Shown here piece by piece: positions 1 to 7,047 of a stretch of 14,240 bases of DNA. The translations under genes were made by a program, and so were the position numbers. The first letter of the stretch is position 1. The number at the start of each line of letters is the position of its first letter. The stretch covers positions 1 through 14,240 of the forward strand of contig VBOF01000069.1 in the NCBI GenBank assembly GCA_005877855.1, read 5' to 3'. This DNA comes from Nitrospirota bacterium (lineage in GTDB: Bacteria; Nitrospirota; Nitrospiria; Nitrospirales; NS-4). The notes below the pieces were generated by a model. It was not told the DNA's origin and made no database searches. It saw only the letters and a program-made list of their open reading frames with translations.

Positions 1-196
1 GGCCGTGGAGATTGACCCAGAGGGAAGAGACCCCGTCCAGGTAGCGGTGACCGTCGGTGTCTTCCAGATAGACGCCACGGCCCCGTTCGATGATGAGGGG
101 CGGCTCTTGCTCCCACTCACGCTGTTGCGTGAAGGGATGCCAGAGGTGGCGGTGATCCTCCGCCTGAAGCCTCGCGGTGCGGGTCGGGGACGCCAT
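1..196 (-). CDS. bioA: Adenosylmethionine-8-amino-7-oxononanoate aminotransferase, 5' end only
   Basis: This is the first 65 codons of a PLP-dependent aminotransferase that makes 7,8-diaminopelargonate in biotin synthesis, using S-adenosylmethionine as amino donor. The rest lies beyond the left edge. The translation contains HLWHPFTQQ, close to the HLWHPFTQ(M) signature of BioA. It then has LIIERGRGVYLEDTDG and DGVSSLWVNLHG, the N-terminal substrate-pocket region of BioA-type class III aminotransferases. ATG at 196-194 is the only standard start in this frame within the window. No Shine-Dalgarno precedes it, and the predicted -10 box lies only 11 bases upstream, so the mRNA may be almost leaderless. 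The gene diverges from lepA. The family call is good; the catalytic lysine is off the window, so integrity cannot be judged. Confidence 0.85.
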   Translation of the reverse strand, partial: MASPTRTARLQAEDHRHLWHPFTQQREWEQEPPLIIERGRGVYLEDTDGHRYLDGVSSLWVNLHG

Positions 197-207
197 GCAG
201 ATGGGCC

Positions 208-236
208 ATTATAGGGAGGGGATTCGTCTTTGACAA
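208..236 (-). promoter_or_regulatory. Sigma70-type promoter for bioA
   Basis: Read on the minus strand, TTGTCA (236-231) is followed by a 17-base spacer and TATAAT (213-208). The -10 box is perfect and the -35 box has one mismatch to TTGACA. A start 6-8 bases past the -10 would fall near 200-202, leaving only about 4-6 untranslated bases before the bioA ATG. Its -35 box overlaps the -35 box of the lepA promoter. Confidence 0.65.
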
Positions 237-258
237 TCTGGGGGAAAATTATTATAAT
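230..258 (+). promoter_or_regulatory. Consensus sigma70 promoter for the lepA gene run
   Basis: TTGACA (230-235), a 17-base spacer and TATAAT (253-258) match the housekeeping sigma consensus at every hexamer position with ideal spacing. The start site should be near 265, giving a leader of about 27 bases before the lepA TTG. It is the only strong promoter seen ahead of the eight plus-strand genes and probably drives much or all of the run. Confidence 0.8.
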
Positions 259-291
259 CAGCGAGGTTGTGAGTTCAAAAGGACCCCCATT

Positions 292-2088
292 TTGCAGGCA
301 CTGATCCGGAACTTTTCCATTATCGCCCACATAGACCACGGGAAGTCGACACTCGCGGATCGGTTGCTCGAATACACCGGGGCCATCAGCGCCCGGGAAT
401 CGCGCGAGCAGATCCTGGACGCGATGGACCTGGAGCGCGAGCGGGGGATCACCATCAAGGCCCACACGGTCACCATCCGGTACAAGGCCGACGATGGGCA
501 CGAGTATCTCCTGAACCTCATCGACACGCCGGGCCACGTGGACTTCACCTATGAGGTCTCGCGCAGCCTGGCCGCCTGTGAAGGCGCGGTGCTCCTGGTG
601 GACGCCTCTCAAGGGGTCGAGGCGCAAACGATCGCCAATGCCCACTTGGCGATCGAGAACCACCTCACCGTCATCCCGGTCATCAACAAGGTGGACCTGG
701 CCAGCGCCGACATCGAAGGGACCAAGCGGCAGATCGAGGACGTGCTGGGGCTGGACGCGCATGACGCCGTCCTGACGAGCGCCAAAGCCGGAAGCGGCAC
801 CAAGGATGTGCTGGAAGCGGTCGTGAAACGCATCCCGCCGCCATCGGGCGATCCGGACAAGCCGCTCCGGGCGCTCGTGTTCGATTCCTGGTTCGATAAC
901 TACCAGGGCGTGACGGTCCTGGCACGCGTGGGCGACGGCGCCATCGAGCCGGCCATGAAGGTCCGCATGACAGGCAGCGGCAAGGTGTTCGAGGTCCAGG
1001 AGGTCGGGATCTCCACGCCGAAGCGGGTGAAAACGGAGCGGCTGGCCACCGGCGAGGTCGGCTACGTGGTAGCAGGCATCAAGCGCGTTGGCGACACGCG
1101 CATCGGCGACACCATCACGGCGGCCGAGCGACCGACGTTGAAGCCCTATCCCGGGTACAAAGAAGCCAAGCCGATGGTCTTCTGCGGGCTGTACCCCACG
1201 GACAACGACCTCTTCGAGAACTTGCGGGACGCGCTCGAGAAGCTGCGGCTGAACGACGCCAGTTTTACGTACGAGCCTGAAACGTCGCTGGCGCTCGGTT
1301 TCGGCTTCCGCTGCGGGTTCCTGGGGCTGCTCCACATGGAGATCATCCAGGAGCGGCTGGAGCGGGAGTACGGACTGGAGCTCATCAGCACGACACCCAC
1401 CGTCGTCTATCGCGTGACGACGACCAAGGGAACGGTGCTGTACATCGACAATCCGACCAAGCTGCCGGAGCCCAACCACATCGAGCGGTTCGAGGAACCG
1501 TTCATCAAAGCCACGCTCATCACGCCCGAAGCTTACGTCGGCAATCTCTTAGCGCTGTGCCAGGAGCGGCGGGGTACTCAGAAGGGTCTGACCTACCTGA
1601 ACCCCACCCGGGTCATGATGACGTATGAGATGCCGCTGAACGAGATCGTGCTAGACTTCTACGATCGCCTAAAGTCCAAGACGCAGGGGTATGCCTCCCT
1701 GGACTATGAGATCATCGGCTACCAGCCGTCGGACCTGGTGAAAGTGGACATCTTGTTGAACGGGGAGAGCGTGGACGCGCTGTCCTTCATCGTCCACCAC
1801 GACAAGGCGGTCGCCCGTGGGAGGCAGGTGGCTGAGAAGTTGAAGGAACATATCCCCCGCCAGATGTTCGAGGTGGCGATTCAGGCCGCCATCGGCAGCC
1901 AGATCATCGCGCGGGAGACCGTGGGGGCCATGCGCAAGAACGTCACGGCGAAATGCTACGGGGGCGATATCACTCGCAAAAGGAAACTATGGGAGAAGCA
2001 GAAGGAAGGCAAGAAAAGGATGAAGCAGGTCGGGCGGGTGGAAGTGCCACAGGAGGCCTTCCTGGCTCTGCTGAAAGTGACGGACTAG
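292..2088 (+). CDS. lepA: Elongation factor 4 (LepA), ribosome-associated GTPase
   Basis: A 598-residue translational GTPase of normal LepA length, acting on the ribosome in initiation/elongation quality control. The G domain is intact: G1 AHIDHGKST (residues 12-20), an RERGITIK switch region, DTPGHVDF with the catalytic-type His, and NKVD. The body includes GFRCGFLGLLHMEI, and the C-terminus has the LepA-specific part (GGDITRKRKLW and the closing VPQEAFLALLKV). TTG at 292 is chosen because the family begins with a short segment before IRNFSIIAHIDHGKST; AAAAGGA (277-283) lies eight bases upstream. It is first in the plus-strand run, behind a consensus promoter, and its 3' end overlaps lepB by 100 bases. 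The lepA-lepB pairing is also found in E. coli. Confidence 0.97.
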   Translation: MQALIRNFSIIAHIDHGKSTLADRLLEYTGAISARESREQILDAMDLERERGITIKAHTVTIRYKADDGHEYLLNLIDTPGHVDFTYEVSRSLAACEGAVLLVDASQGVEAQTIANAHLAIENHLTVIPVINKVDLASADIEGTKRQIEDVLGLDAHDAVLTSAKAGSGTKDVLEAVVKRIPPPSGDPDKPLRALVFDSWFDNYQGVTVLARVGDGAIEPAMKVRMTGSGKVFEVQEVGISTPKRVKTERLATGEVGYVVAGIKRVGDTRIGDTITAAERPTLKPYPGYKEAKPMVFCGLYPTDNDLFENLRDALEKLRLNDASFTYEPETSLALGFGFRCGFLGLLHMEIIQERLEREYGLELISTTPTVVYRVTTTKGTVLYIDNPTKLPEPNHIERFEEPFIKATLITPEAYVGNLLALCQERRGTQKGLTYLNPTRVMMTYEMPLNEIVLDFYDRLKSKTQGYASLDYEIIGYQPSDLVKVDILLNGESVDALSFIVHHDKAVARGRQVAEKLKEHIPRQMFEVAIQAAIGSQIIARETVGAMRKNVTAKCYGGDITRKRKLWEKQKEGKKRMKQVGRVEVPQEAFLALLKVTD

Positions 2089-2639
2089 CCGTCCCGTCGA
2101 TCGAGCCGGCGCCGATCATCGCGCCCCCCGCCGAGGGGCAGCGGACCGAGTCCGTCCGCAGCAAACCCCTCTGGCGCGAGTACGGCGAGGCCATCCTCAT
2201 CGCCATCATCCTGGCCCTCTTCATCCGGACCTTCGTCGTCCAGGCCTTCAAAATCCCCTCCGGCTCCATGGTGCCGACCCTGACGATCGGCGACCACATC
2301 CTGGTCACGAAATTCCTGTACGACCTCAAACTGCCGTACTGGGACAGGATCCTGGTCCGGTGGGAACCCCTGGTGGAAACCTATGTGCAGCACGTGGACC
2401 CGAACGTCCTCCCGCACCAGGTCCAACCGCGAGACAATCTCGGCCCGCTCAAAGTCCCGCCGGACTCCTACTTCGTCATGGGCGACAACCGCGACCAGAG
2501 TCTCGACAGCCGCTTCTGGGGTTTCGTCAAGGTCGAGAAGATCAAGGGCAAGGCGTTCCTGATCTACTGGTCCTGGAACGGGCAGGGGCCGCTCGCGAAC
2601 TGGGTCCGCTGGGAGCGTCTGGGGAAGACGATCCGATGA
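1989..2639 (+). CDS. lepB: Signal peptidase I lacking the catalytic-lysine segment
   Basis: Type I signal peptidases cut signal peptides from exported proteins with a membrane-anchored Ser-Lys dyad. This 216-residue frame has a transmembrane anchor (AILIAIILALFIRTFVV), then PSGSMVPTL with the nucleophile at Ser93 (box B), GDHILVTKF (box C), and GDNRDQSLDSRFWG from residue 165 (box E). Box D, usually RGDVVVF...DFIKRVVGLPGD with the general-base lysine, is absent. DRILVRW (ending at residue 125) runs straight into EPLVETY, a sequence that normally follows box D and a VNG motif. About 45-50 residues appear to be missing in frame. ATG 1989 is preferred: AAAAGGAA lies just upstream, and no ATG, GTG or TTG occurs between it and the anchor. 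The start lies inside lepA, and the end overlaps the next gene as ATGA. As read, it should not be an active peptidase. Confidence 0.9.
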   Translation: MGEAEGRQEKDEAGRAGGSATGGLPGSAESDGLAVPSIEPAPIIAPPAEGQRTESVRSKPLWREYGEAILIAIILALFIRTFVVQAFKIPSGSMVPTLTIGDHILVTKFLYDLKLPYWDRILVRWEPLVETYVQHVDPNVLPHQVQPRDNLGPLKVPPDSYFVMGDNRDQSLDSRFWGFVKVEKIKGKAFLIYWSWNGQGPLANWVRWERLGKTIR

Positions 2640-3616
2640 AGACCGACGCCCTGCTTCCCTACCTCAAGAAGTTCAAGAACGGCAAGGTCCTGGTCATCGG
2701 CGACCTGATCCTGGACCATTACATCTGGGGACAGGTCAGCCGGATCTCCCCCGAAGCGCCGGTGCCGGTGGTGGCCGTGGCAACTGAGACGCTCCAGCTC
2801 GGCGGCGCGGCCAACGTGTCCAACAACATCAAGGCGCTTGGCGGGCGGGTGGATCTCTGCGGGGTGGTCGGCACGGACGAGGGCAGCCGGCAATTCCTCC
2901 AGGTACTGGAGGGCCAAGGGATCGGGCGCGACGGCATCCTGACCGACGACGCGCGGCCTACGACCAAGAAGACAAGGGTCGTGGCGCACAACCAGCAGCT
3001 GGTGCGTTTCGACCTCGAGCGTTGTGAAGCCATCAGTGGCGCGCTGGAGGCGCGGCTCACCCGCTATGTGGCGGCCTGCATCCGCTCGGCGTCGGCCCTG
3101 GTGGTTTCGGATTATGCCAAGGGCGTGGTGACCCCCCGCGTGATGACCGATGTTCTTGACCTGGCCCATCGGCACCACGTGCCGGTGATTGTCGACCCCA
3201 AGGTCCCCCACATCAGCCGGTACAAGGGCGCGACGGTCATCACGCCGAACCATCTGGAAGCCGTCCAGGCGGCGGGGGTTCAGGGCGAAGACGAGGCGAC
3301 CCTGCTGGAGGCCGGGCGCCAGCTCTTCCAACGGCTCGGCTGCCAGGCCATCCTGATCACGCGCGGGGAACGGGGAATGAGTCTCTTTGAAGAGGACGGA
3401 CGGGTCACGCACATCCCGACCGTGGCACGCCAGGTCTTCGACGTGACCGGCGCTGGCGACACTGTGGTCGCGACGCTGGCGCTCGCCCTGACCGCCGGCG
3501 CGCCCATGCGGCAGGCTGCGATCTTGGCCAACTACGCCGCCGGGATTGTCGTCGGCATGGTGGGCACGGCCGCCGTGAGCGCGGTCCAACTCGAAGAAGC
3601 CATTCTCCATGGTTGA
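2636..3616 (+). CDS. rfaE1: D-glycero-beta-D-manno-heptose-7-phosphate kinase
   Basis: A PfkB/ribokinase-fold sugar kinase of 326 residues. It phosphorylates heptose 7-phosphate at C1 on the way to ADP-heptose for the lipopolysaccharide inner core. It shows the RfaE/HldE N-terminal pattern GKVLVIGDLILDHYIWGQVSRISPEAPVPVV, the sugar-binding GGAANVSNN motif, ITPNHLEA, and the PfkB signature DVTGAGDTVV with the catalytic Asp at about residue 275. The protein stops after the kinase domain, so it lacks the adenylyltransferase half of E. coli HldE; that step needs a separate gene outside the window. ATG 2636 overlaps the lepB stop (ATGA), suggesting translational coupling. An in-frame extension upstream exists but is the shifted reading of lepB. 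Confidence 0.93.
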   Translation: MKTDALLPYLKKFKNGKVLVIGDLILDHYIWGQVSRISPEAPVPVVAVATETLQLGGAANVSNNIKALGGRVDLCGVVGTDEGSRQFLQVLEGQGIGRDGILTDDARPTTKKTRVVAHNQQLVRFDLERCEAISGALEARLTRYVAACIRSASALVVSDYAKGVVTPRVMTDVLDLAHRHHVPVIVDPKVPHISRYKGATVITPNHLEAVQAAGVQGEDEATLLEAGRQLFQRLGCQAILITRGERGMSLFEEDGRVTHIPTVARQVFDVTGAGDTVVATLALALTAGAPMRQAAILANYAAGIVVGMVGTAAVSAVQLEEAILHG

Positions 3617-4397
3617 TGCCATGCGGCAACCAAGACCCAGGACCACGGTGGCCGTCGTCATCCCGGCGCGCTACGGCTCCAGCCGGTTTCCGGGCAAACC
3701 GCTCGCGCGTCTGGGCGACAAGCCTCTGATCCAGCACGTCTACGAACGGGTGCGGCCGGCGCGCGGTGTCGGCCGGATCGTCGTCGCCACGGACGACGCG
3801 CGCATTCGCGACTGCGTGATGGGATTCGGCGGCGAGGCGATCCTCACGGGACATGATCTTCGTAGTGGTTCGGATCGCGTGGCGGCCGTCGCCCGAGAGG
3901 TTCCGGCGGACGTCTATGTGAACCTGCAGGGCGATGAAATTCCGCTGACTCCGGGCTTCTTGGAAGACCTCATCCACCCGTTCACCCATTCTGATGCCGA
4001 GGTCGGGACGCTCAAGCAGGCCATCACCGAAGAGCGCGAACTGCTGGACCCGAACGTGGTCAAGGTCGTCACGGACCGCAACGGGGACGCGCTGTACTTC
4101 TCGCGCAGTCCCGTTCCATACCTGAGAGAACGGAACGCGGGGCGCGGCGGCCTGGTTCCGGGACTGCACTGGAAGCATCTGGGCCTCTACATCTATACGA
4201 AGGCGGCCCTGGCCCACTTTACCCAGTTGCCGTCCGGGACGTTGGAAGTGACGGAGCAGTTGGAGCAGTTACGGCTCCTGGAAGCCGGAGTGCGCATCCG
4301 AGTGTGGGAGACCAAACAGGCTTCGTTGCGGGTGGACACCCCGGCGGACCTGGAACGGGCCGAACATATGCTCACACGGGAAGGAGCGCGTCGATGA
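3609..4397 (+). CDS. kdsB: 3-deoxy-manno-octulosonate cytidylyltransferase (CMP-Kdo synthetase)
   Basis: Joins CTP and Kdo to give CMP-Kdo, the activated sugar added to lipid A in the cytoplasm. The 262 residues are slightly longer than the usual ~250 because of a short N-terminal tail. Recognisable elements are VVIPARYGSSRFPGKPLA (nucleotide-binding loop), VATDD, GSDRVAAV, VNLQGDEIPL (metal-binding Asp), YFSRSPVPY, KHLGLYIY, LEVTEQLEQLRLLE and RVDTPADLE. ATG 3609 overlaps the kinase gene stop by eight bases; ATG 3621 would trim four residues and cannot be excluded, since neither has a clear Shine-Dalgarno. Its product pathway partner kdsA lies two genes on, and PyrG between them makes its CTP substrate. 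Confidence 0.95.
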   Translation: MVDAMRQPRPRTTVAVVIPARYGSSRFPGKPLARLGDKPLIQHVYERVRPARGVGRIVVATDDARIRDCVMGFGGEAILTGHDLRSGSDRVAAVAREVPADVYVNLQGDEIPLTPGFLEDLIHPFTHSDAEVGTLKQAITEERELLDPNVVKVVTDRNGDALYFSRSPVPYLRERNAGRGGLVPGLHWKHLGLYIYTKAALAHFTQLPSGTLEVTEQLEQLRLLEAGVRIRVWETKQASLRVDTPADLERAEHMLTREGARR

Positions 4398-4543
4398 AAA
4401 CGTCGCTCAGCCAAGACCTCGCGACTACTGAAGCGCGCTTGGGCCACGGGAAAAGGCCCCGCTCCAGCGGGGCCGGGGCGGGTGGGTGTAACGGTGCGGT
4501 GCAAATAGGAGGGAGGCCGGCATGGCGAAATTCATCTTTGTGA
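4394..4543 (+). CDS. Possible 49-residue leader ORF between kdsB and pyrG
   Basis: An open frame starts with an ATG that overlaps the kdsB stop (ATGA). It runs through the kdsB-pyrG gap and ends 22 bases inside pyrG, in another frame. Its product would be Arg/Gly/Ser-rich and resembles no family I know. The reason to list it is position: ribosomes finishing kdsB could restart here, melt the hairpin at 4455-4474 and pass over the pyrG Shine-Dalgarno. It may equally be a chance reading frame in GC-rich DNA. Confidence 0.2.
   Translation: MKTSLSQDLATTEARLGHGKRPRSSGAGAGGCNGAVQIGGRPAWRNSSL
4455..4474 (-). terminator. Perfect stem-loop in the kdsB-pyrG gap
   Basis: GGCCCCGCT (4455-4463) is the exact complement of AGCGGGGCC (4466-4474), separated by CC, forming a very stable hairpin. 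On the plus strand it is not followed by a T run, so it should not stop operon transcription by itself. On the minus strand it is followed by TTTT, the shape of a weak intrinsic terminator. It could block antisense transcription, protect a processed 3' end of the upstream message, or act in pyrG leader control. Confidence 0.45.
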
Positions 4544-6123
4544 CCGGCGGGGTGGTGTCGTCGCTGGGGAAGGGCCTCGCGTCCGCGTCCATCGGGAATC
4601 TCCTGGAGAGCCGCGGCGCCCGCTTAACTTTCCTAAAAATCGACCCCTATATCAACGTGGACCCGGGGACGATGAATCCCTACCAGCATGGGGAAGTCTA
4701 CGTGACAGAGGACGGGGCGGAGACCGACCTCGACCTCGGACACTACGAGCGGTTCACGTCCGTGACCGTCGGGCGGCGCAATAACTTCACGACCGGGCGC
4801 ATCTACTACGACGTCATCATGAAGGAGCGCCGTGGCGATTACCTGGGTGGGACGGTCCAGGTCGTGCCGCACATCACTGACGAGATCAAGCAGTCCATCC
4901 GCGCCCGGGCGGACGGCGTGGACATTGTCATCACAGAGATCGGGGGGACGGTGGGTGACATCGAGAGCCTGCCGTTCCTGGAGGCCATCCGCCAGCTTCC
5001 CTACGACGTGGGACGGGAGAACGTCCTGTACATCCACGTCACGCTGGTGCCCTATCTCGGGGCCGCCGGCGAGCTCAAGACCAAGCCGACCCAGCACAGC
5101 GTCAACAAACTGCGGGAGATCGGCATCCAGCCGCACATCCTCCTCTGCCGGACAGATCGGTACCTCCCTCCTGAGCTGAAGGAGAAGATCGCACTGTTTT
5201 GCAATCTGCAAAAAGATGAAGTGATCACGGCGAAGGACGTGGACACGCCTTACGAGGTCCCGCTCGTCTTCCACAAGGAAGGATTGGATCGCCTGATCGT
5301 GGACCGGCTGCGGTTGCAACTCGGCGAGCCCGATCTGCGGGAATGGGACAGCCTGGTCCAGCGGATCAAGCACCCGCAGCACGAAGCGACCATTGCCCTG
5401 GTCGGAAAGTACGTCGGCCTGAAGGAGTCCTACAAGAGCCTGACGGAGGCCCTGGTGCACGGAGGTAGCACGTCGGCGACGCGTCCGATCATTCATTGGG
5501 TGGAGTCCGAGGACATCGAGCGCCGGGGTGCCGAGCGCGTGCTCGCCGACGTGGACGGCATCATCGTGCCCGGCGGTTTCGGCGGGCGGGGCATCGAGGG
5601 CAAGGTCTCGGCGATCCGCCACGCACGGGAGAAACAGGTGCCGTTCCTCGGCCTGTGCCTCGGGATGCAGTGCGCGGTGATCGAGTACGCCCGGAACGTG
5701 GCCGGCCTCCGCGACGCCAACAGCTCGGAATTCGTCCCGGACGGGCCGACCTCCGTCATCGACCTCATGTCCGACCAGCGCACGATCGAGGAGAAGGGCG
5801 GGACCATGCGTTTAGGCACCTATCCCTGCATGCTGGAAAAGGGCTCCCGCGCCCACGAGGCGTACGGCCACACAGAGGTTCTGGAGCGCCACCGGCACCG
5901 GTACGAGTTCAACAACTCCTTCCGGGACCGGCTGACCAAGCACGGGTTGGTGCTCAGCGGGCTGTCCCCCGACGGGCGGCTGGTGGAGATCATCGAGCTG
6001 CCGCACCATCCCTGGTTCGTGGCCACGCAATTCCATCCTGAGTTCAACTCGCGTCCGCGCCGGCCCCACCCGCTGTTCCAGGGATTCATGCGGGCGGCGC
6101 TGCAGCACAAGGTCGGCGGGTGA
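4522..6123 (+). CDS. pyrG: CTP synthase
   Basis: Converts UTP, ATP and glutamine to CTP. The 533 residues cover both domains. The N-terminal synthetase has FVTGGVVSSLGKG (P-loop), KIDPYINVDPGTMNP, QHGEVYVTEDGAETDLDLGHYERF and EIGGTVGDIES. The C-terminal class I glutaminase has PGGFGGRGIEGK, GLCLGMQ with Cys379, and FHPEF with His505 and Glu507, completing the Cys-His-Glu triad. AGGAGG (4507-4512) lies nine bases before ATG 4522, one of the strongest Shine-Dalgarno sites in the run. It is preceded by a 124-base gap with a hairpin and a possible leader ORF, unlike the overlapping neighbours, which hints at separate control. Its product feeds KdsB and the CDP-lipid pathway. The stop overlaps the kdsA start. 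Confidence 0.97.
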   Translation: MAKFIFVTGGVVSSLGKGLASASIGNLLESRGARLTFLKIDPYINVDPGTMNPYQHGEVYVTEDGAETDLDLGHYERFTSVTVGRRNNFTTGRIYYDVIMKERRGDYLGGTVQVVPHITDEIKQSIRARADGVDIVITEIGGTVGDIESLPFLEAIRQLPYDVGRENVLYIHVTLVPYLGAAGELKTKPTQHSVNKLREIGIQPHILLCRTDRYLPPELKEKIALFCNLQKDEVITAKDVDTPYEVPLVFHKEGLDRLIVDRLRLQLGEPDLREWDSLVQRIKHPQHEATIALVGKYVGLKESYKSLTEALVHGGSTSATRPIIHWVESEDIERRGAERVLADVDGIIVPGGFGGRGIEGKVSAIRHAREKQVPFLGLCLGMQCAVIEYARNVAGLRDANSSEFVPDGPTSVIDLMSDQRTIEEKGGTMRLGTYPCMLEKGSRAHEAYGHTEVLERHRHRYEFNNSFRDRLTKHGLVLSGLSPDGRLVEIIELPHHPWFVATQFHPEFNSRPRRPHPLFQGFMRAALQHKVGG

Positions 6124-6959
6124 CCCAGCCCATGCAGACGATCGAGATCGCCGGGCTCAAGGTGGGGGAGGGGCTGCCCCATCTCGTGATCGCCGGCCCG
6201 TGCGTCATTGAGGACGCGGGCCTGGTCATGGAGACCGCCAAGGAGCTGAAGCGGATCACCGGAGACTTAAAGCTTCCCTTTATCTTCAAATCGTCTTACG
6301 ACAAGGCCAACCGCAGCTCCGGCGAATCGTTCCGGGGGCCGGGACTCAAGAAGGGGCTGGCCGTGTTGAGCCGCGTGCGGGAGGAGGTCGGGAGTCCCAT
6401 CCTGTCGGACGTGCACACGCCCGAAGAAGCGACCGAGGCCGGGCGCGTCCTGGATGTCCTCCAGATCCCGGCCTTCCTGTGCCGGCAAACCGATCTGATC
6501 GTCGCCGCCGCGCGGACGGGACGGGTGGTCAATGTCAAGAAGGGACAGTTCCTGGCCCCGTGGGACATGGCGAATGTGGTGCAAAAAATCGAGGCGGCGG
6601 GGAGCCGGCGGATCCTCCTGACCGAGCGCGGCGCTTCATTCGGGTACAACAACCTCGTCACAGACTTCCGGTCGCTCCCGATCATGCGCAGCCTCGGCTA
6701 TCCGGTCATCTTCGATGCAACCCACAGCGTCCAGTTGCCGGGCGGGGCGGGCACGCGCTCTTCCGGGCAGCGGGAGTTCGTGGCGCCGCTCGCGCGGGCC
6801 GCCGTGGCCGTCGGGTGCGAAGGACTCTTCATGGAAGTCCACCCGGATCCTGATCACGCCCTCTCAGACGGACCGAACATGGTCCCCCTGCGGGAGGTAC
6901 GCGCGTTGCTCGATCAGATCGTCCGCATGGCGGCGGCCATCGGGCGGCTGCCCGTGTAA
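6120..6959 (+). CDS. kdsA: Kdo-8-phosphate synthase, predicted metal-dependent class
   Basis: Condenses phosphoenolpyruvate with arabinose 5-phosphate to Kdo 8-phosphate in the cytoplasm. The 279-residue protein has IAGPCVIED, FKSSYDKANRSS, SDVHTPEE, NVKKGQFLAPWDM, RGASFGYNNLV, DATHSVQ and MEVHPDPDHALSDGPN. In Aquifex KdsA the metal ligands are Cys, His, Glu and Asp. The equivalents here are Cys28, His202, Glu239 and Asp250, whereas the metal-free E. coli type has Asn at the Cys position. GTG 6120 shares bases with the pyrG stop (GTGA); ATG 6132 is an alternative. KdsD and KdsC, needed before and after this step, are not in the window. Confidence 0.95.
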   Translation: MTQPMQTIEIAGLKVGEGLPHLVIAGPCVIEDAGLVMETAKELKRITGDLKLPFIFKSSYDKANRSSGESFRGPGLKKGLAVLSRVREEVGSPILSDVHTPEEATEAGRVLDVLQIPAFLCRQTDLIVAAARTGRVVNVKKGQFLAPWDMANVVQKIEAAGSRRILLTERGASFGYNNLVTDFRSLPIMRSLGYPVIFDATHSVQLPGGAGTRSSGQREFVAPLARAAVAVGCEGLFMEVHPDPDHALSDGPNMVPLREVRALLDQIVRMAAAIGRLPV

Positions 6960-7047
6960 AGGGAGGCCGGCCATCACGCTCTCAGAGCAACAGGCCATTG
7001 TCGCTCCGTCCCACGGGCCGGCGGCTTCGCCCAGGTGGGCTGGTCTC

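Noticed and set aside
5..214. A plus-strand open frame of 69 codons upstream of lepA
   Set aside because: It is antisense to the conserved BioA N-terminus and crosses the promoter region; no family resemblance.
2360..2635. N-terminal extension of the heptose kinase
   Set aside because: This part is the shifted reading of lepB, is Arg/Pro-rich, and the family starts at the ATG that overlaps the lepB stop.
2564..3661. A long minus-strand open frame across the heptose kinase gene
   Set aside because: It is the antisense reading of rfaE1, whose domains are clear; long antisense frames are common in GC-rich DNA. The same applies to the long minus frame across pyrG (4633-5622).
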